Part shown: positions 53,301 to 56,982 of the stretch, piece after piece | Layout: the number at the start of each line of letters is the position of its first letter | Numbering within the stretch: position 1 is the first letter of the stretch | Source: Cylicocyclus nassatus | Lineage: Eukaryota > Nematoda > Chromadorea > Rhabditida > Strongylidae | Length of the DNA stretch: 64,000 nt | Assembly (NCBI GenBank): GCA_958299035.1 | Contig: CATQJL010000112.1 | Location: 55,781,140-55,845,139, forward strand | Reading direction: 5' to 3' | Program-made: the position numbers and the translations under genes | Notes under the pieces: model-generated | The model's input: only the letters and a program-made list of their open reading frames with translations | Told to the model about the DNA's origin: nothing | Database searches by the model: none

Positions 53301-55307
53301 TAGTGATACTATTTCTTTTTACCGAACAACAAAAAAAATATACCACATGAATCTTCACAGAATGGGCCCCAATTCCGTGTCCACGCATTCACAAGCCACA
53401 GTGCTAAACGTAAAAACGCGCCGGTATTGCCCTTTCAGCATAACTTTCTTCGGAGTGGTCCAAAACGAAAAAAGGCTCACATAGATTAGGGGGATGTGCG
53501 TGTAATTCGAAGCTTTTTTTATATTTCTTGGAATGTTCTGTAAAATGTTTATCGCCGTTCTTTTCATTTTCTGTTGATATCCATTGTTTCCCATTTTATC
53601 TGCTTACGTGTCGTTTTGACGTAGATGCATGTATGGAGAGAAAACAATGGTCAAACAATGCAGTCTTTACCAATAGATCCAAAGCTGCTTTCCAGCTTTT
53701 CAAATGATCTAACGCGTTTTTTGTGTATACGCTGCGGAAAGGCTACATCAAAAACATGCAACGGAATTTGGATGACTGTGTTCAACTTACTTTCTTTACG
53801 AAACCCACACAGATTGCTATCTCGTTTTAGTGTTTTTCACAGGAAAGGCTAATTCTATTGTGCAAAATCGAGCGCAAACTTATTCACGTTTCCTCCAGAC
53901 CATATTGTCAAACCCTCCAAAAAGGGCAGCAAACGTATTCTACGCCAACTCACCTTTCCAAATTATCTCTACCATCTTGCTGTAGCCGCTTTTTCAAAGA
54001 CCTCAGTTTGGCAGGTGTGAAAGATTTCGTGAGATGCACTCTTTTTATTCTCCACAAATCTTACCAAAATTTATTATACACCAGCTGCATACCTTCTGTA
54101 TCAGTTTCGCAGAGGGTTCTCTTCAGAAATCTTCTGTCAACTGTTCCTTGCCTTTCCTAGAGTCCCAGGCAAAGATGTCGTTCCCTTTTGTTCTCTATAT
54201 ATGTGGATATACTCAAGCCTTTTGCTGCCTGCCCCTTTGAGATGTGAAAATGACCATTTCACCAAAATGGAAATTGTTTGAAGGTTTTCGTGGAGTGACT
54301 GTGAATGAGCATCATCTAACGTTAATCTATATTTTCTTCGATATTGTGTGAGGAGCACAGCTGTAAACATCTAGTAAACAATTTTAAAAACGAAAAAAAC
54401 AATAGAGTCAAAAGAAAACAAAAAAATTTTAGGCGGTAAACATTATTTTTTAGACAAACAATCGCGCTTATTGCAAAATTGTACCCCCTTTTTTTCATTT
54501 GAGCAGCTTCGAAGCGAGTTGGATAAGCGGCACTTCCGTAGTACTTCCGCGTTTGATCCGCTTTTCTTGACGGCGCCGTTGATGGTACTGTATATAAAGA
54601 TGACTTCAATGCAAACTCGCGTCGGACTGAAACGAGGCTTGGACGCAACTTACTTTGTTCATCGTTGATCAATTCATTAGTGATTGTAAAATAACCTGCA
54701 GAGTTTTGCACTCAAAAAATGGGTTTGATATTTATTTAGAGGAAAATCACGGTCTTGTTTGTAAATTATAAATAGTTGTTGAGCGCAATTGGGAGTTGCC
54801 ACAAAATCCAGATGTTTGAGAAGGGAGAAAATGCCAAAGCAGACGCAATCAGCAAATCTTATAAAAACAACGAGACATACAAAGCATCAGAGTACCGGTG
54901 GTTGCCATTTCATAGCGCGAGGGCACTAAGCAGGCGATCAACGATAAATCAAGTTAGAGTGCGCGATTACGAAATAGCCTAAGATATCGACCTTTTCCAG
55001 TGATTTAACGAGAATCCTCAAACGTAAGACACGCTCTGTCCAACAAAATAAAAAATTCCACTCCCCACTCCAAACTGTGCTACATTCTAGGTGTGACAAC
55101 ATGCCAAAATCCAAGAGTTACTTCAGAGTGATGTGACATAGCAACACTAAGTGGCTGTGACTGTCAATGAAGTGACAGCGACATGAAGAAAGTTGTCTGT
55201 TTCTGACATATTTTTACAGGAAGCTACCGGAACTGCCTGCAAACGAGAAGAGAACAGAAAAGACACCAGCGATTAAGTCAGATAAAGCCAAGCCAGGTGA
55301 TACCAAG
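6731..55307 (+). CDS. large 27-exon gene, disordered Ser/Thr/Pro-rich then acidic protein, family unknown
   Basis: Spliced model built by eye. Exons: 6731-6829, 11764-11972, 13305-13411, 13454-13526, 15764-15856, 15906-15984, 19736-19841, 20799-20923, 21024-21123, 21218-21340, 23282-24051, 26745-26835, 28877-28969, 30979-31109, 31260-31395, 33492-33554, 35554-35653, 35894-36036, 36401-36471, 44976-45095, 45144-45287, 45542-45625, 45732-45806, 48280-48405, 48511-48699, 48758-48879, 55220-55307. All 26 junctions are phase-compatible and the sum is 3660 bases, 1220 codons, without a stop. The product has a basic Ser/Thr/Tyr/Arg head, a Thr/Pro/Lys middle and an acidic tail. I see no signal peptide, membrane segment or folded domain. 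The make-up resembles disordered parts of large cytoskeletal or muscle proteins; this rests on composition only. The true start could lie upstream and the 3' end is not established. Exons 1-19 and 20-27 could be two genes, because an 8.5-kb intron and a candidate internal first exon separate them. Confidence 0.7.
8863..9334. mobile_element. fold-back element with CCCATAAGTCTTTTCATAT ends
   Basis: The left end reads CCCATAAGTCTTTTCATATC and the right end carries its inverted complement (CAGACATGAAAAGACTTAT). The same end sequence bounds the shorter element at 53017-53204. No transposase is inside, so it is a non-autonomous copy, with a fragment of the TAGAGCTTGCT element family within it. The exact boundary is uncertain by a few bases. 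Confidence 0.6.
9590..10185. repeat. eroded fold-back relic with TAGAGCTTGCT motif
   Basis: The right part carries TTTTGTAGAGCTTGCTCC followed by GCTCTATCGAATGGT. This is the arm motif of the intact elements at 47272-48221 and 49851-53003. A weak inverted partner (AGCAAATCTAGCTCTAC) lies near 9596. The arms have diverged strongly, so the extent is approximate. Confidence 0.3.
11764..11972 (+). CDS. exon 2 (residues 34-103), Ser/Thr/Tyr-rich
   Basis: Acceptor CTATTTAAG|GCA in phase 0, donor CGGCAG|GTGAGC, leaving two bases. The peptide starts ALSSHSYRASSVDPYATSGS and is dense in Ser, Thr, Tyr, Pro and Arg, like a flexible phosphorylatable head region. Minus-strand open frames across this exon are shadows of it. 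Confidence 0.8.
11973..13304 (+). other. intron 2 (1.3 kb)
   Basis: Canonical GTGAGC donor and TCGCTTCAG acceptor. The interior is AT-rich and unremarkable. Short open frames near 12633-13334 show no resemblance to exon sequence or to transposase. Confidence 0.6.
13305..13411 (+). CDS. exon 3 (residues 103-139)
   Basis: Acceptor TCGCTTCAG|ATAC completes an AGA arginine codon with exon 2; donor AGGAG|GTAAGC leaves one base. Encodes YSSTEQLHYKSPYSKTSSAY and then GSTSLLRSSRAGSTG, the same Ser/Tyr/Arg character as exon 2. Confidence 0.82.
13454..13526 (+). CDS. exon 4 (residues 139-163)
   Basis: Follows a 42-base intron. The acceptor is a NAGNAG site (TTCAGCAG), so the exon can start at 13454 or 13457, adding or dropping one codon. 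Encodes DIDSGISASDYNPSSSFSSS and SLAR. Donor CTAG|GTGAGC leaves two bases. Confidence 0.78.
13527..15763 (+). other. intron 4 (2.2 kb)
   Basis: Contains the mariner-type fold-back element at 14468-15174. I recognised no exon or RNA gene in the remainder. Confidence 0.6.
14468..15174. mobile_element. mariner-type fold-back MITE, TA target site
   Basis: Begins TTAGGTTGTTGCAGAAGTTC and ends in the inverted complement GAACTTCTGCAACAACCTAA, with TA on both sides (14466-67, 15175-76). The two arms, each over 300 bases, mirror each other almost perfectly to a centre near 14820. The peptide-like open frames in both arms are the same sequence read twice and are not genes. Non-autonomous; its own ends would be mobilised by a mariner transposase. 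Confidence 0.85.
15764..15856 (+). CDS. exon 5 (residues 163-194)
   Basis: Acceptor GGATTTCAG|ATATCG completes an arginine codon, donor GAGAG|GTAACC leaves two bases. Peptide begins YRPSYSSSTGISSYQPRNSF, again Ser/Tyr/Arg-rich. Separated from exon 6 by a 49-base intron typical of nematodes. Confidence 0.82.
15906..15984 (+). CDS. exon 6 (residues 194-220)
   Basis: Acceptor TTTCTTCAG|GAGTACC, donor GATGAG|GTAAGA in phase 0. Encodes STPTRVSAFERECRSMSRSE and KTPIDE. The chain turns from the basic head to a more acidic run here. Confidence 0.8.
16380..17420. repeat. diverged direct repeats in intron 6
   Basis: The block at 16380-16500 (GGAGGG, then ACTGAAG, GCCCTC and TTGCTTTCAATA) recurs in altered form at 17255-17350. 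The block at 16573-16660 (GAACGGTCACATTTTGAAAA, then AAGTAAAAAATAA) recurs at 17018-17070. The order of the two blocks differs between copies. No ends or target duplication are recognisable; this is an old dispersed repeat. Confidence 0.45.
18523..18891. mobile_element. short inverted-repeat element
   Basis: GTCAAGAGGCGCGAT near 18524 has a perfect inverted partner ATCGCGCCTCTTGAC near 18876, with weaker symmetry inside. About 370 bases long with no open frame, which fits a small non-autonomous DNA transposon. The target duplication is unclear. Confidence 0.5.
19124..19540. mobile_element. non-autonomous Helitron-like element, copy 1
   Basis: Begins TCTATATATATAAAACTC and ends GGCCACCAGCTAG, flanked by A on the left and T on the right, as expected for Helitron insertion between A and T with a TC start and a CTAG end. 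An internal GAACCGATCCGG segment is shared with the copy at 41250-41685. There is no Rep/helicase coding sequence. Confidence 0.55.
19736..19841 (+). CDS. exon 7 (residues 221-256), charged, probably helical
   Basis: Acceptor CATCATTTAG|GACGAT in phase 0, donor AAAG|GTAAAG leaving one base. Encodes DDEVEKTFQKLYHKYVKEDD, then SDRESDRSGGGSNNK. The first part has hydrophobic spacing that could form a short amphipathic helix, unlike the flexible head before it. Confidence 0.8.
19842..20798 (+). other. intron 7 (957 bases)
   Basis: An open stretch of 132 codons (19934-20332) and an overlapping one in another frame (20121-20378) lie here. Neither has splice phases that join the flanking exons, and neither is recognisable. 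Left as intron. Confidence 0.5.
20799..20923 (+). CDS. exon 8 (residues 256-297)
   Basis: Acceptor ATTTTTTAG|CAAC, donor CAAAGG|GTGACT in phase 0. Encodes TIRPFISHSEAEDGGLSSEE, then EQSPDELDESFAEQLRTIRQ and R. Acidic and Ser-rich, ending in a helical-looking segment. It is followed by a 100-base intron. Confidence 0.82.
21024..21123 (+). CDS. exon 9 (residues 298-331), probable GC donor
   Basis: Acceptor TGTATTAG|GCGGAC in phase 0. Encodes ADTSITPRGSRKNSPDATPK and a KREDLA end. Exon 10 needs one leftover base. The best site giving this is CTAGCAG|GCAATA, a GC donor with the usual AG before it. A weaker alternative is the GT donor ACAC|GTGGGA, ending at 21135. Both keep the frame. Confidence 0.65.
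21218..21340 (+). CDS. exon 10 (residues 331-372), GC donor
   Basis: Two acceptors 12 bases apart (GGTTTTTTAG at 21217, GTATTTTTAG at 21229) give the same frame, so four residues may be optional. Encodes VFLESMKQMAEKKETSNSNS and a Gln/Ala/Thr-rich tail ending AQPKP. The donor that fits exon 11 is CCTG|GCAAGT, the consensus GC donor. A GT two bases further on leaves the wrong phase. Confidence 0.7.
22388..22603. mobile_element. short GC-cored MITE, copy 1
   Basis: Inverted ends of the form CTTTGATTCACCTGGCTTGG are followed by GGAAGGCGGAGCTTCGTGAC. A second, inner pair of the GCTTCGTGACCTAATT motif lies before the right end. Related copies are at 22906-23051 and 24243-24419. No coding capacity. 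Confidence 0.7.
22906..23051. mobile_element. short MITE, copy 2
   Basis: Left end CCTTTGATTCAATTGGTC then GGAAGACGGAGCTTCGTGAC; the right end is the inverted partner (CCCCGCCTTCCATCCG, then GTTAAATCAATGG). Shorter core than copy 1. It lies 230 bases before exon 11. Confidence 0.68.
23282..24051 (+). CDS. exon 11 (residues 372-628), Thr/Pro/Ser/Ala/Lys-rich
   Basis: Acceptor CCCATTTCAG|CTGATG, donor AGGAAG|GTAAGA in phase 0. This is by far the largest exon, 257 codons. It is a low-complexity chain of Lys-Ser-Pro, Ala-Pro-Thr and Thr-Pro-Thr motifs, such as SAPTKAP-like and TPTPTK runs, with almost no aromatic residues until EFTISLNGVRK at its end. This is expected to be disordered and perhaps phosphorylated. 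The 148-codon open frame on the opposite strand (23580-24026) is its shadow. Confidence 0.85.
24060..24145. repeat. TTTATTTG-like simple repeat
   Basis: Irregular tandem run of TTTATTTG, TTTACTTA and TTGTTTAT units starting nine bases after exon 11. It is T-rich on the coding strand. Confidence 0.8.
24243..24419. mobile_element. short MITE, copy 3
   Basis: Ends CATTTGATCCAACTCGCTTG and its inverse, followed by GGAAGGCGGGGCTTCGTGAC; the GC-rich core includes GCGCGAGAGAGTCGC. Same family as the two copies upstream of exon 11, so the exon is bracketed by three copies. Confidence 0.7.
24701..25269. mobile_element. 570-bp inverted-repeat element with TTCTCTGACTAAGAGACACG ends
   Basis: The left 65 bases (TTCTCTGACTAAGAGACACG, then CTTTGCGTACG and TTAACAAGTTCGAG) are mirrored at the right end (CGAGTGTCTCTT... 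read inverted as GTGTCTCTTAGTCAGAGAA). The interior has a C-run at 25042-25054 and no transposase. Target duplication not clear. Confidence 0.72.
26745..26835 (+). CDS. exon 12 (residues 629-659)
   Basis: Acceptor TATCTTACAG|AGAGAA in phase 0, donor ACTAG|GTAAGT leaving one base. Encodes REGTRSSSPERHREGTPQFL and TVEGKEPRKL, an Arg/Ser/Pro/Glu mix. Confidence 0.82.
26836..28876 (+). other. intron 12 (2.0 kb)
   Basis: Mostly AT-rich. A GC-richer island at about 28050-28340 interrupts it, with a 139-codon minus-strand open frame across it. No element ends and no phase-compatible exon were found there. It might be regulatory. Confidence 0.45.
28877..28969 (+). CDS. exon 13 (residues 659-690), His-rich
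   Basis: Acceptor TAATTTTCAG|ACTCTC, donor AAAAAG|GTACGG leaving one base. Encodes DSHHHHKMRSASPLSDHSQN and DNAHEDDDAKK. Four consecutive histidines and an Asp-rich end are visible. Confidence 0.82.
28970..30978 (+). other. intron 13 (2.0 kb)
   Basis: AT-rich with no recognisable element, exon or RNA gene. Short open frames at 30387-30901 on both strands overlap each other and carry no family signature. Confidence 0.5.
30979..31109 (+). CDS. exon 14 (residues 690-733), coiled-coil-like
   Basis: Acceptor TCCCATTTCAG|CACATC, donor ACCGAG|GTGATT in phase 0. Encodes a basic start (HRKRRDPNRT), then LENLKEKLEEEKIK, a possible short helix, then a Ser/Glu end. The minus-strand open frame here is a shadow. 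Confidence 0.83.
31260..31395 (+). CDS. exon 15 (residues 734-779), alternative donor
   Basis: Acceptor GGTTTTGCAG|CGTAAG in phase 0 after a 150-base intron. Encodes RKNQPKPPLLMVTDASAPST, PMTTTVQLWDESTEGEWTEA and EDEAD. Donor GACT|GTAAGA is strong. A second donor, ACAG|GTTTTT at 31416, keeps the same phase and would add seven residues (CKTDSST plus a changed junction residue). Confidence 0.8.
31396..33491 (+). other. intron 15 (2.1 kb)
   Basis: Contains the small inverted-repeat element at 31739-31949. I saw no exon, RNA gene or other repeat in the rest. Confidence 0.55.
31739..31949. mobile_element. 210-bp MITE with TACCCTAATTTCACG ends
   Basis: GTACCCTAATTTCACGCGTA then TAAGGCGC at the left is matched inverted at the right by GCGCCTTATACGTGTGAAAT then CAGGGTAC. 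About 28 bases of near-identical terminal repeat and no coding sequence. TA or GTAC on each side suggests a TA-type target. Confidence 0.72.
33492..33554 (+). CDS. exon 16 (residues 779-800)
   Basis: Acceptor TTCTTCCAG|ATGGAT, donor ATAG|GTAATT leaving one base. Encodes GSDYEYSVSQTFSLRDCMPI. Very short; supported by good splice sites, matching phases on both sides and composition. Confidence 0.72.
   Translation: MDPTMNTQCRRRSVSGIACQ
33555..35553 (+). other. intron 16 (2.0 kb)
   Basis: No element ends recognised. A stretch just before exon 17 (from about 35355) stays open into the exon frame but joins exon 16 out of frame, so I treat it as intron. Confidence 0.55.
35554..35653 (+). CDS. exon 17 (residues 800-833)
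   Basis: Acceptor TTTTTTTTCCAG|GGGACC, donor ATCGAG|GTATGA leaving two bases. Encodes DLYPLSRSSSRCSTFASDYD and SDSSMPLFLLPS. Ser-rich with a hydrophobic end. Confidence 0.8.
35894..36036 (+). CDS. exon 18 (residues 833-881)
   Basis: Acceptor TGTTTTGCAG|AGCTGA, donor TTCCG|GTGAGA leaving one base, after a 240-base intron. Encodes AEESRGRVDRLLANPPPSFT, CSITYDGQESWDEESLHSCT and DFDDEFS. Acidic, with two Trp/Tyr-containing acidic patches. Confidence 0.83.
36037..36400 (+). other. intron 18 (364 bases)
   Basis: Plain AT-rich intron between GTGAGA and ATTTATTTAG. Nothing recognisable inside. Confidence 0.7.
36401..36471 (+). CDS. exon 19 (residues 881-904)
   Basis: Acceptor AATTTATTTAG|GTCGAC, donor GATGAG|GTATAT in phase 0. 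Encodes RHSRFSRPGSSAYLSPTTYS and SDE. A second in-phase donor (GACCAG|GTGTCC at 36492) would add seven mostly hydrophobic residues. The frame stays open to 36606, so a retained-intron end is also possible. Confidence 0.72.
39380..39520 (+). promoter_or_regulatory. candidate internal promoter region upstream of alternative first exon
   Basis: A locally GC-richer segment (CACACGACGTCGACGGACGG, then CTGCAGCAGC repeats and pyrimidine-rich tracts) sits directly before an ATG exon in the middle of the longest intron. No TATA box is visible. The call rests on position and base composition only. Confidence 0.3.
39521..39559 (+). CDS. candidate alternative first exon
   Basis: ATG at 39521 opens 13 codons, MNITYTVSFTIVQ, ending at a good donor GTACAG|GTAATT in phase 0, exactly the phase needed to join exon 20. 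The resulting isoform would carry only the acidic exons 20-27 (329 codons so far). It could instead be the true first exon of an independent gene. Too short to prove by composition. Confidence 0.4.
39900..39930 (+). mobile_element. solo mariner-type terminal repeat
   Basis: TA, then TTAGGTTGGTAAGGAAGTTC. It matches the family end sequence of the complete elements elsewhere, but I found no inverted partner downstream. The remnant of the element may run to about 40110. Confidence 0.45.
41250..41685. mobile_element. non-autonomous Helitron-like element, copy 2
   Basis: Begins TCTTATATATAAAGCTGAAT and ends GCCGGGTAATCCAGCTAG, with A to the left and T to the right. It has a TGTC microsatellite near the 5' end and an internal inverted repeat (TCATCGATCGATATCGATTT around 41408 and its inverse around 41560). 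GAACCGATCCGG is shared with copy 1. No coding sequence. Confidence 0.6.
41276..41308. repeat. TGTC microsatellite
   Basis: About eight perfect CTGT/TGTC tetranucleotide units inside the Helitron-like element. Confidence 0.92.
42199..42228. repeat. C-rich low-complexity tract
   Basis: Nearly uninterrupted cytosines broken by a few T. Similar C-runs occur at 25042-25054 and 53112-53124, and a G-run at 17539-17548. Confidence 0.92.
42966..43882. mobile_element. mariner-type element with 30-bp ends, TA target
   Basis: Begins TTAGGTTGGTGCAAAAGTAA and ends in its exact inverse TTACTTTTGCACCAACCTAA, with TA at 42964-65 and 43883-84. The terminal repeat is about 30 bases, after which the two sides differ. 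That looks like an internally deleted mariner rather than a palindrome. No transposase motifs are readable in its 917 bases. Confidence 0.8.
43885..44733. mobile_element. mariner-type palindromic MITE abutting the previous element
   Basis: Begins TTAGGTTGGCTCGAAAGTTC two bases after the preceding element ends; the right end is the inverse GAACTTTCGAGCCAACCTA(G). Arms of roughly 300 bases mirror each other. The TA at 43883-84 serves both elements. Confidence 0.82.
44976..45095 (+). CDS. exon 20 (residues 905-944), acidic
   Basis: Acceptor GCAAATTCAG|GACTTC in phase 0, donor GAAGAG|GTTTTC in phase 0. Encodes DFDGQHYHDEVDVGCTLRLV, DKAAMRGDSEEDSEYYDDEE. First exon of the acidic half; it can be joined by exon 19 or by the candidate exon at 39521. 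Confidence 0.83.
45144..45287 (+). CDS. exon 21 (residues 945-992), Tyr-acidic hexapeptide repeat
   Basis: Acceptor AATCTTTTAG|TACTCC after a 48-base intron, donor AGAAAG|GTAAGA, both phase 0. Of 48 residues, 31 are Asp or Glu. Tyrosines at exon residues 6, 12, 18 and 24 are each followed by five residues that are nearly all acidic, making four hexapeptide repeats. Similar acidic stretches occur in troponin T-like and chaperone-like proteins, but nothing else here points to those families. Confidence 0.85.
45542..45625 (+). CDS. exon 22 (residues 993-1020)
   Basis: Acceptor AGAAATTTCAG|TCCCCT, donor TTTGAG|GTAACA, both phase 0. Encodes SPYPLVVTRPEDIEVECLSF and EEADAEFE. Confidence 0.83.
45732..45806 (+). 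CDS. exon 23 (residues 1021-1045)
   Basis: Acceptor AAAATATTTAG|GTGGAC, donor CGTGAG|GTGAGA, both phase 0. Encodes VDATFEIAEPKLIEKPHEIP and EKHRE. The Glu/Pro/Lys/Val mix is loosely like elastic PEVK-type linkers. Confidence 0.82.
45852..46786. mobile_element. TA-flanked element with CAGGGTGCGCCA ends
   Basis: CAGGGTGCGCCAAAAATATT at the left and its inverse (AATAATTCTGGCGCACCCTG) at the right, with TA on both sides. TA duplication and a CAG start fit the Tc1/mariner superfamily. No transposase is readable in its 935 bases. Confidence 0.75.
47272..48221. mobile_element. near-perfect palindromic MITE, TA target
   Basis: Starts TTAGGTTGTTACATAAGTCT and ends in the inverse ACTTATGTAACAGCCTAA between TA dinucleotides. 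The two arms of about 450 bases match almost base for base around a centre near 47745. A 63-codon open frame occurs in each arm as the same sequence inverted. It is the intact reference copy for the disrupted relative at 49851-53003. Confidence 0.88.
48280..48405 (+). CDS. exon 24 (residues 1046-1087), helical
   Basis: Acceptor TTCGGTTTAG|GTCACC in phase 0. Encodes VTYTEDLELKTEEEKAEQLR, LEQEEAAKAIKKRVVKDGHS and EK; the Glu/Leu/Lys/Ala run predicts a single helix. The donor is weak: AAAA|GTTGGC at 48405, or GGC|GTTTAT at 48411, both phase 0. Exon 25 fits either. Confidence 0.75.
48511..48699 (+). CDS. exon 25 (residues 1088-1150), acidic
   Basis: Acceptor TTCTACTCAG|GCTGGA, donor CCGGAG|GTGAGT, both phase 0. 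Encodes AGATRIPQHVVPAEEMVQLD, ESEILPEEEICELEARPYEV and ETGKTEVNVVPTYVRPTTEK. The opposite-strand open frame is a shadow. Confidence 0.85.
48758..48879 (+). CDS. exon 26 (residues 1151-1191)
   Basis: Acceptor TTTGTTTTTAG|GAATCA after a 58-base intron, donor ACCCGA|GTAAGT leaving two bases. Encodes ESANRLADKKVPTDFAYKHV, IQPPKLETAAVQKIETKIAP. Lys/Pro/Val/Glu-rich. Confidence 0.82.
50227..51520 (-). mobile_element. mariner element, 1294 bp, TA target
   Basis: Terminal repeats TTAAGTTGTCCGGAAATTAA and its inverse, TA at 50225-26 and 51521-22, and standard mariner length. It encodes a broken transposase on the minus strand. The ends differ from those of the neighbouring TTAGGTTG-type MITEs, so this copy is not their obvious driver. 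Confidence 0.9.
50360..51335 (-). pseudogene. mariner transposase, disrupted
   Basis: Read on the minus strand. An N-terminal helix-turn-helix region starts MSKQDFRLIYYYEFSLGRIA at 51335 and continues past VRGWFKKF. A second helix-turn-helix (VRKIAEDLGVGHSTV) follows in another frame. A third frame holds the first catalytic Asp (CDEKWILYDN, near 50890) and then HDNARPH with the second Asp and SPDLSPTD with the third, 34 residues on, as in the DD34D mariner family. There are at least two frame changes, a TGA after the DN of the first motif and a TAA right after the third Asp. It cannot make active enzyme. Confidence 0.88.
51533..52464. mobile_element. CAAGGGAAGGATACTT fold-back element, TTA target
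   Basis: Begins CAAGGGAAGGATACTTAGTC and ends GACCAAGTATCCTCCCCTTG, with TTA on both sides (51530-32, 52465-67). The 3-base TWA duplication fits PIF/Harbinger-type elements; assignment by duplication only. Relatives are at 2315-2778 and 58831-59785. It contains a second copy of the family. Confidence 0.8.
51692..52149. mobile_element. nested fold-back element of the same family
   Basis: Starts CAAGGAAAGGATACTAACTT and ends AATTTGGTATCCTTCCCTTG. The uninterrupted relative at 58831-59785 reads TTTGGCTAAGATGAATAC at the corresponding place, an empty site, so this copy inserted at that TAA. The left flank has since become TAT. Confidence 0.78.
53017..53204. mobile_element. 188-bp MITE with CCATAAGTCTTTTCATAT ends
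   Basis: TTGGGTGTTCCATAAGTCTT and its inverse AAGACTTATGGGACACCCTAA, between TA dinucleotides. Shares its ends with the element at 8863-9334 and carries a C-run (53112-53124). It begins 13 bases after the large composite element. Confidence 0.8.
55220..55307 (+). CDS. exon 27 (residues 1191-1220), last exon found
   Basis: Acceptor TATTTTTACAG|GAAGCT completes a Glu codon, donor CCAAG|GTGAGA in phase 0. Encodes KLPELPANEKRTEKTPAIKS and DKAKPGDTK. The good donor shows that the gene continues, but no convincing next exon was identified. Confidence 0.8.
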
Positions 55308-56982
55308 GTGAGACTTGCTTTCCTGAACTATGTACAATACCGCTCATTATTTTTGCTTTAGACTTTAAAAAAGACAGATATGACCATGCTACGATCACCT
55401 TAGTCAGATCGTAGTTTCTCAAACTGAGCGCTGAGCTGGACTGTTCCCGAACTTCGGGATTAGTATGAACGCAGCCTAAGTAAGCTGTCGTAGGCGAAAA
55501 TTGTACTTATTGGTGAAATTTGGCTGCTTATCGTACACACCCCGTTTCCAGAGAGGCTCGTCTGTATATAAAAGTTGCTCCTCGTCCAGCATGTATTTGA
55601 GTGAAATATGGCCACACTAAGGTGTCACCAAAGAGACAAGTGACCGCCGCATTTCCTACTTGCAGAAATTACGAGCAGTATTGTTTGGCAAATAAGCTTT
55701 GCTATTTTTTTTCGTGACTTTTTTCTTTTTGAATGGTGGGCAGTCATTCTTTGCTATATGCATCATATTGTGAACAAGCACAGCCATTTGGATGTTTCTG
55801 CTCTCATGTAAAGATTTCGATTTGCATATAGGGGAAGCAAGGTTGCAGACTGTCACAAATCTGGGAAGTTTGTTCTAGGGAGGAGGTTAGGTTATAAACT
55901 CATTTTGCATGGTAGATCCTTTTATGTAAGGTCACGGTAGATTTATGGCATGAGTTTTACATCACAAAAAATGAACCCGAGATTTGTAATTAGCAGTTAT
56001 TTTATCCCACTATACAAAATCTCGCCAAATTCAAAATTACAACCTAATTCATTGACGGATGTCCGCAGCAAAGTTAACGACAGCAGCTCGCTAAACTCTT
56101 TAAGCGCCCCAGATTTCGATTTGTCTTCATAATTCTTTTTTCAAAATAGTCTTCCATCAGCAACCCTTCCTATATTTTGGTCTCGAAGAGTTTGATTCAG
56201 ATTGCGAAGAAGTTTATTTTTGCTCGAAATATCTTTCTCCACTCACCAGTCTTCGGCAAAGTGCATAAATTTCTTCATCTTGTTACCACAATTCAAACAC
56301 TTTCCTCACATCGCACCTCATCAGTCTACGCCATGCCAGGAACTGAGTGTCGCATTCAAAAGAGAAAAGCTAGAAAGGCATCGCCTTGCTACCAACCAAT
56401 ATGTCGAAGCTGTGCGATTACTTTTAAATTGACGACAGCAGGGGTCATGACTTTTTAATTATAGGTCTAGTCCTTGAGAGTAAAGAAACCTTGAAAAGTG
56501 TTTTAAACTTGATCGACATTAGCGATCCTCTTTGATCAATATCGTAAGCAGACCAATGCTTTTTTTAGCTATAGTCGCTTATACTAAGTTAGTTTTGAAA
56601 GATATATTCTCAATTAAACTGCAGAAATTCATGTAAGAATTCTTGAATGTATCTAATTCACAGGGACTCAACAATTTAAACTCCGTGTTGGGCTCAGGGG
56701 CATGAATCGGTTCTACCTTTTCCTCGAAAGAAAAGTTCCCCTTGTCCCTCGTGTGTTGAACTTCCACTTGATACATAGAAACGCATGCAGAAAATAAAGG
56801 GTCGATATAAATGCACGATTTAGAGATCAAATAATCTTGCTTACAATGTTGTTCGAGATAAGCATGAGCGAAATAGATAAAAACAGGCAAAAACATGAAA
56901 ATAAAAAAAGGAAGAAACAACAAAAAGGCAAGTTTTGATACAGCGAATAAACTCTTCAAGATAAGCGGTATTTGCAAAAATA
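55308..56982 (+). other. intron or 3' region after exon 27
   Basis: No transposon ends here. A Ser/Asp-rich open frame ending at 56132 is a weak candidate terminal exon. A TATA-like CTGTATATAAAAG lies at about 55562. Nothing else is recognisable. Confidence 0.4.

Larger units (their letters stand above)
48880..55219 (+). other. intron 26 (6.3 kb)
   Basis: From 49851 to 53204 it is a stack of nested transposons (listed separately). A small inverted repeat at 49166-49244 (TCAGCGCCGTGC and its inverse) lies before them. The stretch 53205-55219 has no recognisable element or exon. Confidence 0.65.

Noticed and set aside
54487..54590. Possible extra exon between exons 26 and 27
   Set aside because: The phase required by exon 26 meets a stop before any usable donor.
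54322..54711. 129-codon minus-strand open frame with a protein-like middle
   Set aside because: No homology recognised, no other minus-strand exons nearby, and a poly-T rich end.
56579..56977. 132-codon minus-strand open frame, hydrophobic start
   Set aside because: No acceptor or donor context, no family resemblance, and composition like surrounding AT-rich DNA.
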